Part shown: positions 55,384 to 64,000 of the stretch, piece by piece
Layout of the letters: every line of letters begins with the position of its first letter
Numbering within the stretch: position 1 is the first letter of the stretch
Origin: Acinetobacter corruptisaponis
Lineage (GTDB): Bacteria > Pseudomonadota > Gammaproteobacteria > Pseudomonadales > Moraxellaceae
Reading direction: 5' to 3'
Length of the DNA stretch: 64,000 nucleotides
Assembly (NCBI RefSeq): GCF_030053775.1
Contig: NZ_CP125669.1
Coordinates: 744,001-808,000 of the forward strand
Program-made: the position numbers and the translations under genes
The notes under the pieces: model-generated
The model's database searches: none
Told to the model about the DNA's origin: nothing
Seen by the model: only the letters and a program-made list of their open reading frames with translations

Positions 55384-56679
55384 TTAAAACTTATAGCTTA
55401 ATGTAAGACGGTTCTGCAAGAAGTCCTTTTCATAACGTGGAGATGTTTGAATACCAAAGAAATTACTAACGCTAAACCCCTTGAATGCACCTGTAAAATT
55501 ATAAATACCAAAGATCATGTATTCTGACTGATTACGACTATCCAAATGTTCCGCTTCCTTTAAATCCATAAATGAATATCGAGCGCCTGCAATCACCTGA
55601 TCAGATACTTTGCCCTCTAACGAAGCCATAAAGGCATTGCCAGCTCCCAAGTCCTGCGTACTGGTAAAAAATGGCTGAGCAAAGATTTCACCTGATGAGG
55701 TTTTAGTGGCATAAGGCGTTAAAAGTGCACCATTTAAATAACTGCCATGATCAGGTTTAATATAGTTATATGCCACTTTAAACGTTGCAGTTGGTAACAC
55801 TTTCAATGCAGCCTGAGCCCCAAAAATCTGGCTATTGACCTCACCTGCCAATGCCTTGCCCTGATCTTTACCCGAAATATATTGCAGTGAAAGCTCAGGC
55901 CCATAATTGAGTTTTGCAAATGCCAAATCAGCCTGAGTGTAAATGAGACGCGTATAGTCATCATAATTCTGATACCAAAGCTGCGCCTTTAATTTTCTGT
56001 CACCTGCCAGCGCTATACTCTTCCCAGCTCCAAAAGACCACACGCCATCTGTTTCAAGTTTCTCATTCTGACGCGAGGTTTTAGTAAATTCATCTTCACC
56101 ATAGCTTTTATATTTATTCACTTTGGTCAGACGCAGAAAATCGGTATTATTTCCAATCTGAACATCTGCTGCCTGGTACAAATACATCAGTACACGGCGA
56201 TCAGCATAATCCCCCATAAACGGTAAATTCAGGCGTTGATTACCAATCGTTATTCTTGCCAGATCATTTTTCCATGTCACATAAGCTTCCGCTAAACCAT
56301 CACGATCATTCTGTAATTCAGGGACTTCTGGTTTTTGGTCTTTATCATCCAGACGACGCTGTAAGTCATACCCTACTCCAGCCTGTACCCCATAAAAAGG
56401 CGCTGTCTCATATTTAACATAACCTCCTGCTGTGACCGTATCCTGATTTAGGTTATTAACAAAATAACCATTATTTAAGGAATAATAGGTTGCCTTTACC
56501 GCCCCATGCACACTGCCACAGCTCAAGGCCTGCCCCAATGACTGCACAGAATTATCCTTAATTTGGCAATCCTGATCTAAATTAAATAGTCCATTTAAAC
56601 TGGTATCTGCTGCCTGCCCCTGCATTGCAGCGGTCATCGCCATGATTAAAGTTGCAGATTTCAGTGTAAAGTTTTTCAT
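55384..56679 (-). CDS. OprD-family outer membrane porin
   Basis: A 431-aa outer-membrane channel. It has a signal peptide (FTLKSATLIMAMTAAMQGQA), a beta-barrel with alternating residues and a C-terminal Phe (LTLSYKF) typical of barrel proteins. The OprD pattern is seen in the N-terminal substrate-loop region with TVTAGGYVKYETAPFYGVQA. I start it at ATG 56679, after AAGGGG. It lies downstream of the permease, uraH and uraD genes, and so is probably the outer-membrane entry route for a purine or allantoin. The substrate is inferred from context only. Confidence 0.9.
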   Translation of the reverse strand: MKNFTLKSATLIMAMTAAMQGQAADTSLNGLFNLDQDCQIKDNSVQSLGQALSCGSVHGAVKATYYSLNNGYFVNNLNQDTVTAGGYVKYETAPFYGVQAGVGYDLQRRLDDKDQKPEVPELQNDRDGLAEAYVTWKNDLARITIGNQRLNLPFMGDYADRRVLMYLYQAADVQIGNNTDFLRLTKVNKYKSYGEDEFTKTSRQNEKLETDGVWSFGAGKSIALAGDRKLKAQLWYQNYDDYTRLIYTQADLAFAKLNYGPELSLQYISGKDQGKALAGEVNSQIFGAQAALKVLPTATFKVAYNYIKPDHGSYLNGALLTPYATKTSSGEIFAQPFFTSTQDLGAGNAFMASLEGKVSDQVIAGARYSFMDLKEAEHLDSRNQSEYMIFGIYNFTGAFKGFSVSNFFGIQTSPRYEKDFLQNRLTLSYKF

Positions 56680-56875
56680 AAATTTCCCCTTGGATGACAT
56701 TTAAAAATCAGCTTAGGCAATTGCCAAACAAATGCTGACGACCTTGAAATTCTGTTTTCGCTTTTTTAGGGCAAAAAACTCTCCTAGGCCTATGCAAAAA
56801 ATGAATAAGCGACTTTCAAATGTGATGTTTAAAAAATGTAAATCGGTTAGAAGATCAAATCATTGATCTGTGAGA

Positions 56876-58249
56876 TTAATGCCCTGAATTTAACGGAAGC
56901 GGGCCAACCTCTGCTGAACTTTTACTAAACGGTAAATGGTTAAAGATGATATTCAGTAAAATTGCTGTGATACAGGCAGAGCTGATCCCTGAATGCAATA
57001 AGGTTTTTACCCAGGTCGGAAACTGTGCATAAAACTCCTGATTGACGATTGGAATCATGCCAATTGCAAGTGAAGTCGCCACAATAATCAGATTTTTATG
57101 GTCGTTATAATCCACTTTGGCCAAGGTACGAATCCCACTCGCCGCGACTGTGCCAAACAGGACGATGCCTGCCCCACCCAGAACTGGCATTGGAATGGAA
57201 GCCACCAAACGCCCAACAACTGGCAATAAACCTAAAACAACCAGAATTCCCCCTGCGGTTGCTACTACAAAGCGGCTTTTAATACCTGTAATCGCCACCA
57301 ACCCAACATTTTGGGCAAAAGCGGTTTGCATAAATGATCCAAAAACTGGTGCAACAGCACTGGATAACATGTCAGCACGCAGACCATCGCCAATCCGTTT
57401 TGAATCCACTTTCGTTCCCACAATTTCACCAATCGCAATAATATCGGCTGTGGTTTCAGTCATGATCACCAAAGTTACAATGACCATTGAAAGAATGGCA
57501 GAAAACTCAAATACAGGAGCACCAAAGTGAAAAAAGCTTGGCATGGCAAAAACAGGCCCTGTGGCAACTTTGGAAAAATCTGCAAAACCTGCAAAATAAG
57601 CAAGTATGGTTCCCAGTACAATCGCAATCAGAATCGCAAGACGGCGTAACACCTGACTACGCAACATGCTAAAGATGATGACAATTGCCAAAGTCATCAC
57701 AGCCAATCCAACATTGGCGGGATCACCCCAGTTTTCAGCTTTGGGATTACCCCCCATAATCCAGCGAATGGCCACAGGTGTCAGTGAAATGCCAATCATG
57801 GTAATCACACAGCCTGTTACCACTGGCGGGAAAAATCGGATAATCTTGGCAAAGAAAGGGGTAAGCAATAAACCAATGAAAGAGGCCACCATCACTGCAC
57901 CAAATGCAGAGGCAAGCCCACCACCCGTGCTGACAATCGCCAAAATCGTTGCAACACCAGCAAATGATACGCCCTGAACAATAGGTAGTTTTGCACCAAA
58001 ATGCTTAAAGCCTATAGTTTGCAATACCGTTGCAATTCCCCCTATAAATAATGCCGCAGCAACCAGCAAACCAATTTCTGATGCTTCCAGACCTGCCGCA
58101 GCCCCAATGATCAAGGGCGGTGCGATAATTCCACCATACATGGTCAATACATGCTGTAAACCATAAACCGCATTTTTACGCATACCTAAATATTGATGTT
58201 CTGCTGATACACTTGTATCGCTTTCACTGTGTATGTTGTCTTGATGCAT
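56876..58249 (-). CDS. NCS2-family purine permease (xanthine/urate type)
   Basis: A 457-aa nucleobase:cation symporter with about 14 membrane segments. Family features are GLQHVLTMYGGIIAPPLIIG in the first helix, the TM8 motif TETTADIIAIGEIVG with the conserved Glu, and the TM10 motif QNVGLVAITGIKSR. It matches the uracil-xanthine permease group that includes UacT (urate) and XanQ (xanthine). The start is ATG 58249, after GAGGAATACACC. It follows uraH by about 50 bp, so it is in the same operon. Linked genes point to urate or xanthine as substrate. Confidence 0.94.
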   Translation of the reverse strand: MHQDNIHSESDTSVSAEHQYLGMRKNAVYGLQHVLTMYGGIIAPPLIIGAAAGLEASEIGLLVAAALFIGGIATVLQTIGFKHFGAKLPIVQGVSFAGVATILAIVSTGGGLASAFGAVMVASFIGLLLTPFFAKIIRFFPPVVTGCVITMIGISLTPVAIRWIMGGNPKAENWGDPANVGLAVMTLAIVIIFSMLRSQVLRRLAILIAIVLGTILAYFAGFADFSKVATGPVFAMPSFFHFGAPVFEFSAILSMVIVTLVIMTETTADIIAIGEIVGTKVDSKRIGDGLRADMLSSAVAPVFGSFMQTAFAQNVGLVAITGIKSRFVVATAGGILVVLGLLPVVGRLVASIPMPVLGGAGIVLFGTVAASGIRTLAKVDYNDHKNLIIVATSLAIGMIPIVNQEFYAQFPTWVKTLLHSGISSACITAILLNIIFNHLPFSKSSAEVGPLPLNSGH

Positions 58250-58300
58250 CGGTGTATTCCTCAAATTAAATTCATCATTTCCACATCGGTTAATTTCTGT

Positions 58301-58636
58301 TTAACTGCCACGATAAGTTGAGTAGGAAAAAGGACTGATTAATAAAGGGACGTGATAATGTTGTTGAACATCCGCCACCTTAAAATCAATGCACACGCTT
58401 GAATAAAAGCTTTCGATATTTAAAGCCTCAAAATAATCAGAGACCTCAAAAACCAACTGATATTTACCCTCTATAAATGATTCAATTTTAAATGCCTGAA
58501 TACGTCCATCAACATCAGTCAATTGCTGATCCAGCAAAACAGATTCGTGAGCTGTATTTTGAAATAACTTCACCAGTACATTTGGGGCTGGTTGACCCAG
58601 TGAGGCATTTAAAATATGAGTGCTGATACCCGCCAT
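58301..58636 (-). CDS. uraH: 5-hydroxyisourate hydrolase
   Basis: Hydrolyses 5-hydroxyisourate to OHCU, following HpxO. It is a 111-aa transthyretin-like protein with the start STHILNASLGQPAPNVLVKL, the active-site His/Arg region and the diagnostic C-terminal tetrapeptide YRGS. The start overlaps the uraD stop by one base (TAATG), so the two are translationally coupled. Confidence 0.97.
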   Translation of the reverse strand: MAGISTHILNASLGQPAPNVLVKLFQNTAHESVLLDQQLTDVDGRIQAFKIESFIEGKYQLVFEVSDYFEALNIESFYSSVCIDFKVADVQQHYHVPLLISPFSYSTYRGS

Positions 58637-59136
58637 TATTGAATCTCCTGTTTTAAGCGAATCAGGGCAATTTCAGCCAGTTGCTGTTTCACTTCCTGTT
58701 GCTCTTGTTCGATGGTATTTTTTAAACGGCGTTGCAATTCAGCCAGAATTTCCATACCTGTGCGCCCTGCTGCACGAATCAGGAAAATATGTCCAAATTT
58801 GTGCTCATACTCCAGATTGCCCTGATATAGCGCCTGTTGCAGCACTGTGTCTGGCTCAACTTGTCCTTGTTCCTGTTGTGAAAACTGCTGTTCCTTTTGA
58901 GATAAATTCGCTGCCGCCTTTTTCTCACCAATACGGGGATGCTGCGCCAAAGCCTCTGCAATTTCATGCCACTGCCACGTTTGTGCCTGCGCGTTAGCTG
59001 CTTGATAGAGTTCATCGATTGCAGCATAAGGCCGTTGTTGTACAAGTTTTGCAATCCAACTGGGAATATGGACACAGGGCTGCAAAACCAGATTTGCCTC
59101 ACCTAGGTTCAATTGATTAAATTGCTTTATATCCAT
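58636..59136 (-). CDS. uraD: OHCU decarboxylase
   Basis: Decarboxylates OHCU to (S)-allantoin, 166 aa. It is all-helical with the family's AALAQHPRIGEKKA-type segment (EALAQHPRIGEKKA, catalytic His) and the FGHIFLIRAAGRTGMEILAE motif. It is the first gene of the minus-strand operon uraD-uraH-permease-oprD. Operator site 3 lies 28 bp before its start. The ribosome binding site is TTGGAG. Confidence 0.95.
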   Translation of the reverse strand: MDIKQFNQLNLGEANLVLQPCVHIPSWIAKLVQQRPYAAIDELYQAANAQAQTWQWHEIAEALAQHPRIGEKKAAANLSQKEQQFSQQEQGQVEPDTVLQQALYQGNLEYEHKFGHIFLIRAAGRTGMEILAELQRRLKNTIEQEQQEVKQQLAEIALIRLKQEIQ

Positions 59137-59163
59137 GCATGCTCCAATTTATTGCATTGTCTG

Positions 59164-59178
59164 ACTGGTCTGACCAGA
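59164..59178. promoter_or_regulatory. Predicted GntR/FadR-type operator, site 3
   Basis: ACTGGTCTGACCAGA, upstream of uraD. The core TGGTCTGACCA fits TNGTNNNACNA fully. It is the third copy of the local palindrome. Confidence 0.75.
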
Positions 59179-59419
59179 TAACATAAATAAAGCAATGAAT
59201 ATGCCAATCTAATAAATTGGGTTAAAAATGAATTTTTTGAATTTTAGAAAACAATAGGAGTGCTTAATAGAATTAAGCACCTGTGTATTTTGATTTAACC
59301 AGATAAAACTGAAGCGAATTAAGAAGTGAACACGCTTCGTTAACAAAAATCTTTTCACCATAATAGGATGAAATGATTGATATATTTTTATTCTCTTGGC
59401 ATTGTAAAAATGGCTGAAC

Positions 59420-60361
59420 TCAATCAGCCAAATCGTCCAGAAAATCAAAGGTAGGTACAAAGAACAGGCTACCTGAAACGGCCGTACTAAAATCGAGTAA
59501 ACGATCAATGTGACCATTTTCCTTGCCGAGAAACATATTTTCCAGCATGGTCTTGGTAATGTTAAATGAACGTGAATAACCAATAAAGAACGTGCCATAT
59601 TCCCCCTCGGTTGGATTGGAGAATGGCATATTGGCCCTTAGAATTTTTAACTCATTGCCCTCTGCATCATGCGCCTTACTCACTACATTATGCGCATTTT
59701 GGGGCTTCACATCATCACCCAGTTCAACATCATCATATTTCTTTCGACCAATCACTTTTTCCTGCTCTTCAGTGGTCAGGCTTTTCCACATCTCCATGTT
59801 ATGCAGATATTTCTGGATAAAGACATAACTACCACCAAGGAACTCGGCATCTTCCTGCCCGACATAGGCAATGTCCTTGGCAATTTCATGTTCAGGGTTT
59901 TCCGTACCATCCACAAAACCAATAATCGCACGGCCATCAAAGTATCTAAAGCCCTTGGTCTCGCTGATTGGATAGGTATGTTCCTTTAACTGCTCATGCA
60001 GAATGGAAGCCAGTTCATAGCAAATCGCCATTTGGTTGGCGCGGATATGAAAAAACAGGTCCCCTGCGGTTGCAACCGCTGTATGTCGAGGTCCCTTGAG
60101 TTCCTGAAACGGCACAAGCTCCTTAGGCTTATTCATTTCTGGAAATAAAAGGTCCCAGGCGTGCGAACCAATCCCCACAGAAGCACTGAAGTTCCCCTGC
60201 GGAAAACGGTTGGTCAGGCTACGTACCAAAGCGGAGAAATTGGCCAGAAAGTCAATAATTTCTGAGTGATCAGGATTGGTATTGATGCCCAGCACAATAA
60301 ACAGGGCATTCTCACCTGAAAGATTATTGATCACAGGTTGTGGTCTTAAAGATGTATTCAT
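59420..60361 (-). CDS. Dyp-type peroxidase
   Basis: A heme peroxidase of the dye-decolourising family, 313 aa. The motif GFVDGTENP (GXXDG) supplies the catalytic Asp, and the distal Arg is in a later segment of the C-terminal half. No signal peptide or Tat motif is present, so it is cytosolic (YfeX-like, class P/B). It stands after a 280-bp gap from uraD and just before fdhD. The substrate is unknown. A reading frame that overlaps its 3' end in another frame is not real. Confidence 0.93.
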   Translation of the reverse strand: MNTSLRPQPVINNLSGENALFIVLGINTNPDHSEIIDFLANFSALVRSLTNRFPQGNFSASVGIGSHAWDLLFPEMNKPKELVPFQELKGPRHTAVATAGDLFFHIRANQMAICYELASILHEQLKEHTYPISETKGFRYFDGRAIIGFVDGTENPEHEIAKDIAYVGQEDAEFLGGSYVFIQKYLHNMEMWKSLTTEEQEKVIGRKKYDDVELGDDVKPQNAHNVVSKAHDAEGNELKILRANMPFSNPTEGEYGTFFIGYSRSFNITKTMLENMFLGKENGHIDRLLDFSTAVSGSLFFVPTFDFLDDLAD

Positions 60362-60448
60362 AATTTTTCGGAATGGATGAGTTCAGTTACCTTATCCTAC
60401 ACATATCATGTTGTTTTAGGTATCAGCTCAACAACAAATGTTTAAGAT

Positions 60449-61240
60449 TTATTCAGTATATAAAACAAAACCATCGCCACGGCAGAAACTTGCCAAAGTG
60501 AGATTGACCTTTTTTGCCATCTCAATTGCCATACTGGTTGGTGCAGAAATCGTTGCCAATAATGCAATATTGCATTGCGCACATTTTCGGATCAGTTCAT
60601 AACTGGCGCGGCTGGTCATCACCACAAATCCGTCCGCGACATTGAGTTTCTGCTCAGCCAGATAACCCAGCAATTTATCCAGGGCATTATGCCGTCCCAC
60701 ATCTTCAAACAGGGCAATGATCTGCCCTTTCACCACCCAGGCTGCGGCATGCGCGCCACCCGTCAATTCGGTAATTTTTTGCCTGACTTTTAACTGGGCA
60801 ATGGCATGGGGAATCTGGTTCAGCCATGTTGAGGAAACAACACTACTGACGGTAGGCAAGTTCGTATAAAGCTGTTTAAGACTTTCGATACCACATAGAC
60901 CACAGCCCGTTCGCCCCACCATCATCCGACGATGTTCTTTTAACGCCATAAATGCCCGTGATGAAATGGTCATCTCAACCTGAACACCCAACTCATCCTG
61001 ATGAACTTCCAGTGAATAAAGCTCAGTTAAACTGTGCAGAATACCCTCAGAAAGGCTAAAGCCCTTGGCAAACACTTCAATATCTGCGGGAGTTGCCATC
61101 ATCACTGCATGGGAAATTCCGTTATAGATCAATGCAACTGGATATTCCTGAACGATATAATCCAGCTCATTTTCTGACACATTGCGATGAAAACGATGCA
61201 CCTGCATCGTTTCATAACCCACACCCTGCACTGCTGCCAT
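60449..61240 (-). CDS. fdhD: Formate dehydrogenase accessory sulfurtransferase FdhD
   Basis: Transfers sulfur from IscS to the molybdenum cofactor of formate-dehydrogenase-type enzymes, 263 aa. The functional Cys pair is in GRTGCGLCGIES; LTGGAHAAAW and FEDVGRHNALDKLLGYLA, both typical of FdhD, are present. The ATG follows AGAGGGCATAC. It is separated by 20 bp from the upstream FdhF-like gene, so the two are one operon and FdhD is expected to activate that enzyme. Confidence 0.95.
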   Translation of the reverse strand: MAAVQGVGYETMQVHRFHRNVSENELDYIVQEYPVALIYNGISHAVMMATPADIEVFAKGFSLSEGILHSLTELYSLEVHQDELGVQVEMTISSRAFMALKEHRRMMVGRTGCGLCGIESLKQLYTNLPTVSSVVSSTWLNQIPHAIAQLKVRQKITELTGGAHAAAWVVKGQIIALFEDVGRHNALDKLLGYLAEQKLNVADGFVVMTSRASYELIRKCAQCNIALLATISAPTSMAIEMAKKVNLTLASFCRGDGFVLYTE

Positions 61241-61260
61241 GTATGCCCTCTACCTGAATA

Positions 61261-63672
61261 TCAGTTTGTATGATGAACAATGTCATTGGCATGTTCTGGA
61301 TCAACCGCAATGGCTAGATTAAAATGCTCAGGTGCCTGTCCCGCATGCAAGATGACAGGAACACTCTTGGATGCTGGAATTTTGGCATATTTATCATGAC
61401 TGCTTAATGCCACCAGTGGATTGGTTTCAGGATAATATGCCGCCAGACTACCGCGTGGAATGTTATAAGGCACAATGCGGAAACTATGTACAATCCGTTT
61501 CACACCATCAGAAAAGACACTCTCAATATCAACCCATTGATCCGCCTCAAAACCCGCTTCATCAATATCAGCCTGATTCATAAACAAGACTCGACGCTGT
61601 CCAAATACGCCCCGATAACGGTCATCCAAACCATACAGCGTGGTGTTGTACTGATCATGTGAGCGTGTGGTCATCAAGGTGTAGACTTGCTGTTCACTAT
61701 AAGCCGCCGCGTATTGATTTTCCTTGTCCTCATAAACCTCCGCCAATGGCGTAATCAAAAATTGAGCTTTGCCACTTGGTGTATTCCAGACATGCTGATT
61801 GGCAGGATGCTCCAGATGAAAACCACCTGGCTGATAAACCCGTTGATTAAAATCATGAAATTCATCAAACACTTCTGCGATCGAATCACGGATACGGTCA
61901 TAGCTTTCAATGTACCAGCGCCATTTAATTTGACTGTCAGGCAAGGTCGCTTCTGCCATTCGGGCGACAATATCAGGTTCAGAAAGAATATTGTCTGAAA
62001 TGGGTGGATTGCGTCCTGCGGAGAGATGCACATTACTCACTGAGTCTTCAACTGAAATGGCCTGCGCACCATGCAGTTGCATATCCACTTCGGTACGCCC
62101 CAAACAAGGCAGCATCAGGGCATCCTGTCCGCAGACCAAATGACTTCGATTCAGCTTGGTGGTGATATGCACCGTCAGGTCACAACGGCGTAACGCCTCC
62201 TGTGTATATAATGTGTCAGGCGTGGCAACCGCAAAATTACCCCCCAGGCCAATAAAGACTTTGACATCACCCTCGTACATTGCCTTGATGGTATCCACCA
62301 CCCCATAACCATGTTTACGGGGTGATTGAATGCCAAACACCCGATCAATGTTATCCAGCAGTTTTTTACTTGGATTTTCGTTGATGCCCATAGTACGGTC
62401 ACCCTGCACATTACTGTGCCCACGCACTGGACATAATCCTGCGCCTGGACGACCAATATGCCCTCTTGCCAACATCAAGTTGGCGAGCATATGAATATTG
62501 GCTGTTCCATGACGGTGCTGGGTAATCCCCATGCCCCAACAGAAAATGGCTTTATTCGAATCAAGGAACATTTTGGCAATGGACTCTAAATGTTCAGGTG
62601 AAAGTCCTGTATGTTTATGAATCTCAGACCATGTTGTACAATCCACCTCAGCCAGCATTTCATCAAAGCCAATGGTGTTCATGGCAATAAAATTACGGTC
62701 AAAAACGCTTGGTTTGCCTTTGGCAAGTGCCTTTTTATCCCATTCAGACAAGTGTTTCAGCACACCAAACAATAAGGCGTAATCACCGCCAATTTTAGGC
62801 TGGAAATAATAACGGCTGATTGGGGTACTGCCGTTGGTCATCATTTCCAGAGGGGCTTGTGGGTCCTGAAAACGTTCCAGTCCACGTTCCTTAATCGGAT
62901 TAATGGCAATAATATTGCCACCACGTTTTGACACTTCCCGTAAAGTTGCCAACATACGCGGATGGTTGGTGCCTGGATTATGTCCAAAACTAAAAATCGC
63001 ATCCGCCAGATCAAAGTCATCCAGCGTGACTGTACCTTTACCCAAGCCAATCGAATCGGTTAGCCCAACGCTGGTGGTTTCGTGGCACATATTGGAACAG
63101 TCTGGAAAATTATTGGTGCCAAAACTACGGACAAAGAGCTGGTATAAAAATGCCGCTTCATTACTGGCACGACCAGAGGTATAAAATGCGGCTTTATCTG
63201 GATGATCCAAAGCCTGTAAATGTTTGGCAATCAGTTGAAATGCGTCATCCCATGAAATCGGGACATATTTATCCGAGACGGGATCATAGCGCATCGGATC
63301 GGTTAAACGCCCCAAATCTTCAAGATAGAAGTCGCTCTGTTCAGATAACCAACTGACCGTATGCTGTGCAAAAAACTCAGGTGTAACAGTTTTGCTGGTT
63401 GCCTCAAAAGCCACTGCTTTTGCACCATTCTCACAAAAGTTAAAGGCATGCGCGTCTTTCTTTTCGGGCCATGCACAACCTGGACAGTCAAAACCTGTAG
63501 GCTGGTTAATATTGAGTAAGGTGATTGAACCTTTCTTGAGAATATCCTGTCGTTTAAGATTGCGTGCAACACTTAACAGTGCCCCCCATCCCCCAGCAGG
63601 CTGGGTATAAGGTTCAATTCTGGCATAGCCATTATTCTCTTGTTTATGCTTTGTTTGCTCTGAATTGTCCAT
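61261..63672 (-). CDS. FdhF/YdeP-type molybdopterin oxidoreductase
   Basis: A large (803 aa) cytosolic molybdenum enzyme of the formate-dehydrogenase alpha-like group without an iron-sulfur N-terminal signature. It has the CPGCAWPEK segment, SWDDAFQLIAKHL, the cofactor-binding run DAIFSFGHNPGTNHPRML and WGMGITQHRHGTANIHMLAN. Members called YdeP are linked to acid resistance in E. coli; true formate activity is not shown. I start at ATG 63672, after AGGACGG. It forms an operon with fdhD. Confidence 0.9.
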   Translation of the reverse strand: MDNSEQTKHKQENNGYARIEPYTQPAGGWGALLSVARNLKRQDILKKGSITLLNINQPTGFDCPGCAWPEKKDAHAFNFCENGAKAVAFEATSKTVTPEFFAQHTVSWLSEQSDFYLEDLGRLTDPMRYDPVSDKYVPISWDDAFQLIAKHLQALDHPDKAAFYTSGRASNEAAFLYQLFVRSFGTNNFPDCSNMCHETTSVGLTDSIGLGKGTVTLDDFDLADAIFSFGHNPGTNHPRMLATLREVSKRGGNIIAINPIKERGLERFQDPQAPLEMMTNGSTPISRYYFQPKIGGDYALLFGVLKHLSEWDKKALAKGKPSVFDRNFIAMNTIGFDEMLAEVDCTTWSEIHKHTGLSPEHLESIAKMFLDSNKAIFCWGMGITQHRHGTANIHMLANLMLARGHIGRPGAGLCPVRGHSNVQGDRTMGINENPSKKLLDNIDRVFGIQSPRKHGYGVVDTIKAMYEGDVKVFIGLGGNFAVATPDTLYTQEALRRCDLTVHITTKLNRSHLVCGQDALMLPCLGRTEVDMQLHGAQAISVEDSVSNVHLSAGRNPPISDNILSEPDIVARMAEATLPDSQIKWRWYIESYDRIRDSIAEVFDEFHDFNQRVYQPGGFHLEHPANQHVWNTPSGKAQFLITPLAEVYEDKENQYAAAYSEQQVYTLMTTRSHDQYNTTLYGLDDRYRGVFGQRRVLFMNQADIDEAGFEADQWVDIESVFSDGVKRIVHSFRIVPYNIPRGSLAAYYPETNPLVALSSHDKYAKIPASKSVPVILHAGQAPEHFNLAIAVDPEHANDIVHHTN

Positions 63673-63830
63673 GCGACCGTCCTCATCTGAGCTATTTTTA
63701 TCTAAAGTTCGGTTTAGATTTAACATGAAAAGGCAACATTTACTATGCTGAATATGTTCGATTGCATTAATTCATTCTGGAACATCCAAACACTTCAACC
63801 TAGATGACAGGCGTATTCATAAAGCTCAAC

Positions 63831-64000
63831 TCATCCATTGATTTGGTGACGTTTAAAAATCCCCTCACTCAGCAATACATAAATGTCCTGCAAATCTTTA
63901 CGATCTGCTCCAGCCAGCAACTGACCATGCATCTGTAGAATATTCTGGTCACCCCGCATGGCAGGCCCAGTTTGCATGGTTTTTGGGTTATGTCTTGTGG
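63831..64000 (-). CDS. Partial CDS, C-terminal end of a DUF2520-type protein
   Basis: The minus strand from the right edge is open for 56 codons to TGA (63831-63833). The translation ends ...PKTMQTGPAMRGDQ, then about 30 more residues to KRHQING. The TGPAMRGD stretch is the hallmark of the DUF2520 C-terminal domain in Rossmann-like reductase-type proteins. The start is outside the window. It is convergent with nothing and lies 160 bp upstream of the FdhF-like gene. Confidence 0.65.
   Translation of the reverse strand, partial: TRHNPKTMQTGPAMRGDQNILQMHGQLLAGADRKDLQDIYVLLSEGIFKRHQING

Noticed and set aside
59209..59598. A 129-codon frame after the Dyp peroxidase
   Set aside because: It overlaps the end of the peroxidase gene in another frame and has no family likeness.
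1..64000. CRISPR array, rRNA operon, prophage or integrase
   Set aside because: No repeat-spacer pattern, rRNA sequence, phage structural gene or integrase is present.

Overview
The window is a stretch of Acinetobacter chromosome. Supporting signs are the AT-rich base composition, the alkM/alkR alkane hydroxylase pair, many short housekeeping genes typical of Moraxellaceae, an IS982-family insertion sequence of the kind common in that genus, and small conserved proteins that I recognise only from Acinetobacter. The exact species cannot be fixed from the sequence alone.

Layout. 1-8300: two small unknown genes, then a type I restriction-modification operon on the minus strand (hsdM, rhuM remnant, dinD, hsdS, a DUF559 nuclease-like gene, hsdR). 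hsdR is broken by an in-frame TAA. A CAU-anticodon tRNA lies just upstream of hsdM. 8800-21050: housekeeping genes (acyltransferase, YebC, an Lrp regulator, YchF, a diguanylate cyclase, an ExoX-like nuclease, tRNA-Arg(CCG), and an overlapping ABC exporter/queF operon). One intact IS982-type element (15094-16066) has exact ends and a 7-bp target duplication. 21300-33260: rodA-mltB, an RlpA-like protein, sthA, lipA, a FabH-like synthase and hrpA. 33700-41600: ahpC and ahpF, separated by a MITE-like element, a KTSC protein, alkM and alkR; then a lipoprotein, a GST and trmB.

41680-59140 is the most interesting part: a large purine-catabolism locus. It encodes 8-oxoguanine deaminase, urate hydroxylase (HpxO), hydroxyisourate hydrolase (UraH), OHCU decarboxylase (UraD), allantoinase (PuuE), allantoicase (Alc) and ureidoglycolate lyase (AllA). 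Together these make a complete urate-to-glyoxylate-plus-urea route. The locus also holds an NMT1-type ABC importer, an NCS2 permease and an OprD-type porin. Two oxygenases are present (a Rieske oxygenase divergent from a LysR gene, and a 2-oxoglutarate/Fe(II) oxygenase) but no xanthine dehydrogenase, so the oxygenases are candidates for the upstream hypoxanthine/xanthine steps. Three near-identical palindromes of the form ACTGGTNTGACC fit the operator of the local FadR-type GntR regulator. The leader of the ABC importer can fold so that its ribosome binding site is hidden, which is a candidate purine riboswitch. 59400-64000: a Dyp-type peroxidase, fdhD, an FdhF-like molybdopterin oxidoreductase, and the 3' end of one more gene.

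Repeats: six GTAG-headed REP hairpins, and two copies of a structured intergenic element whose stems differ by compensatory changes. No CRISPR array, rRNA gene or prophage was seen.
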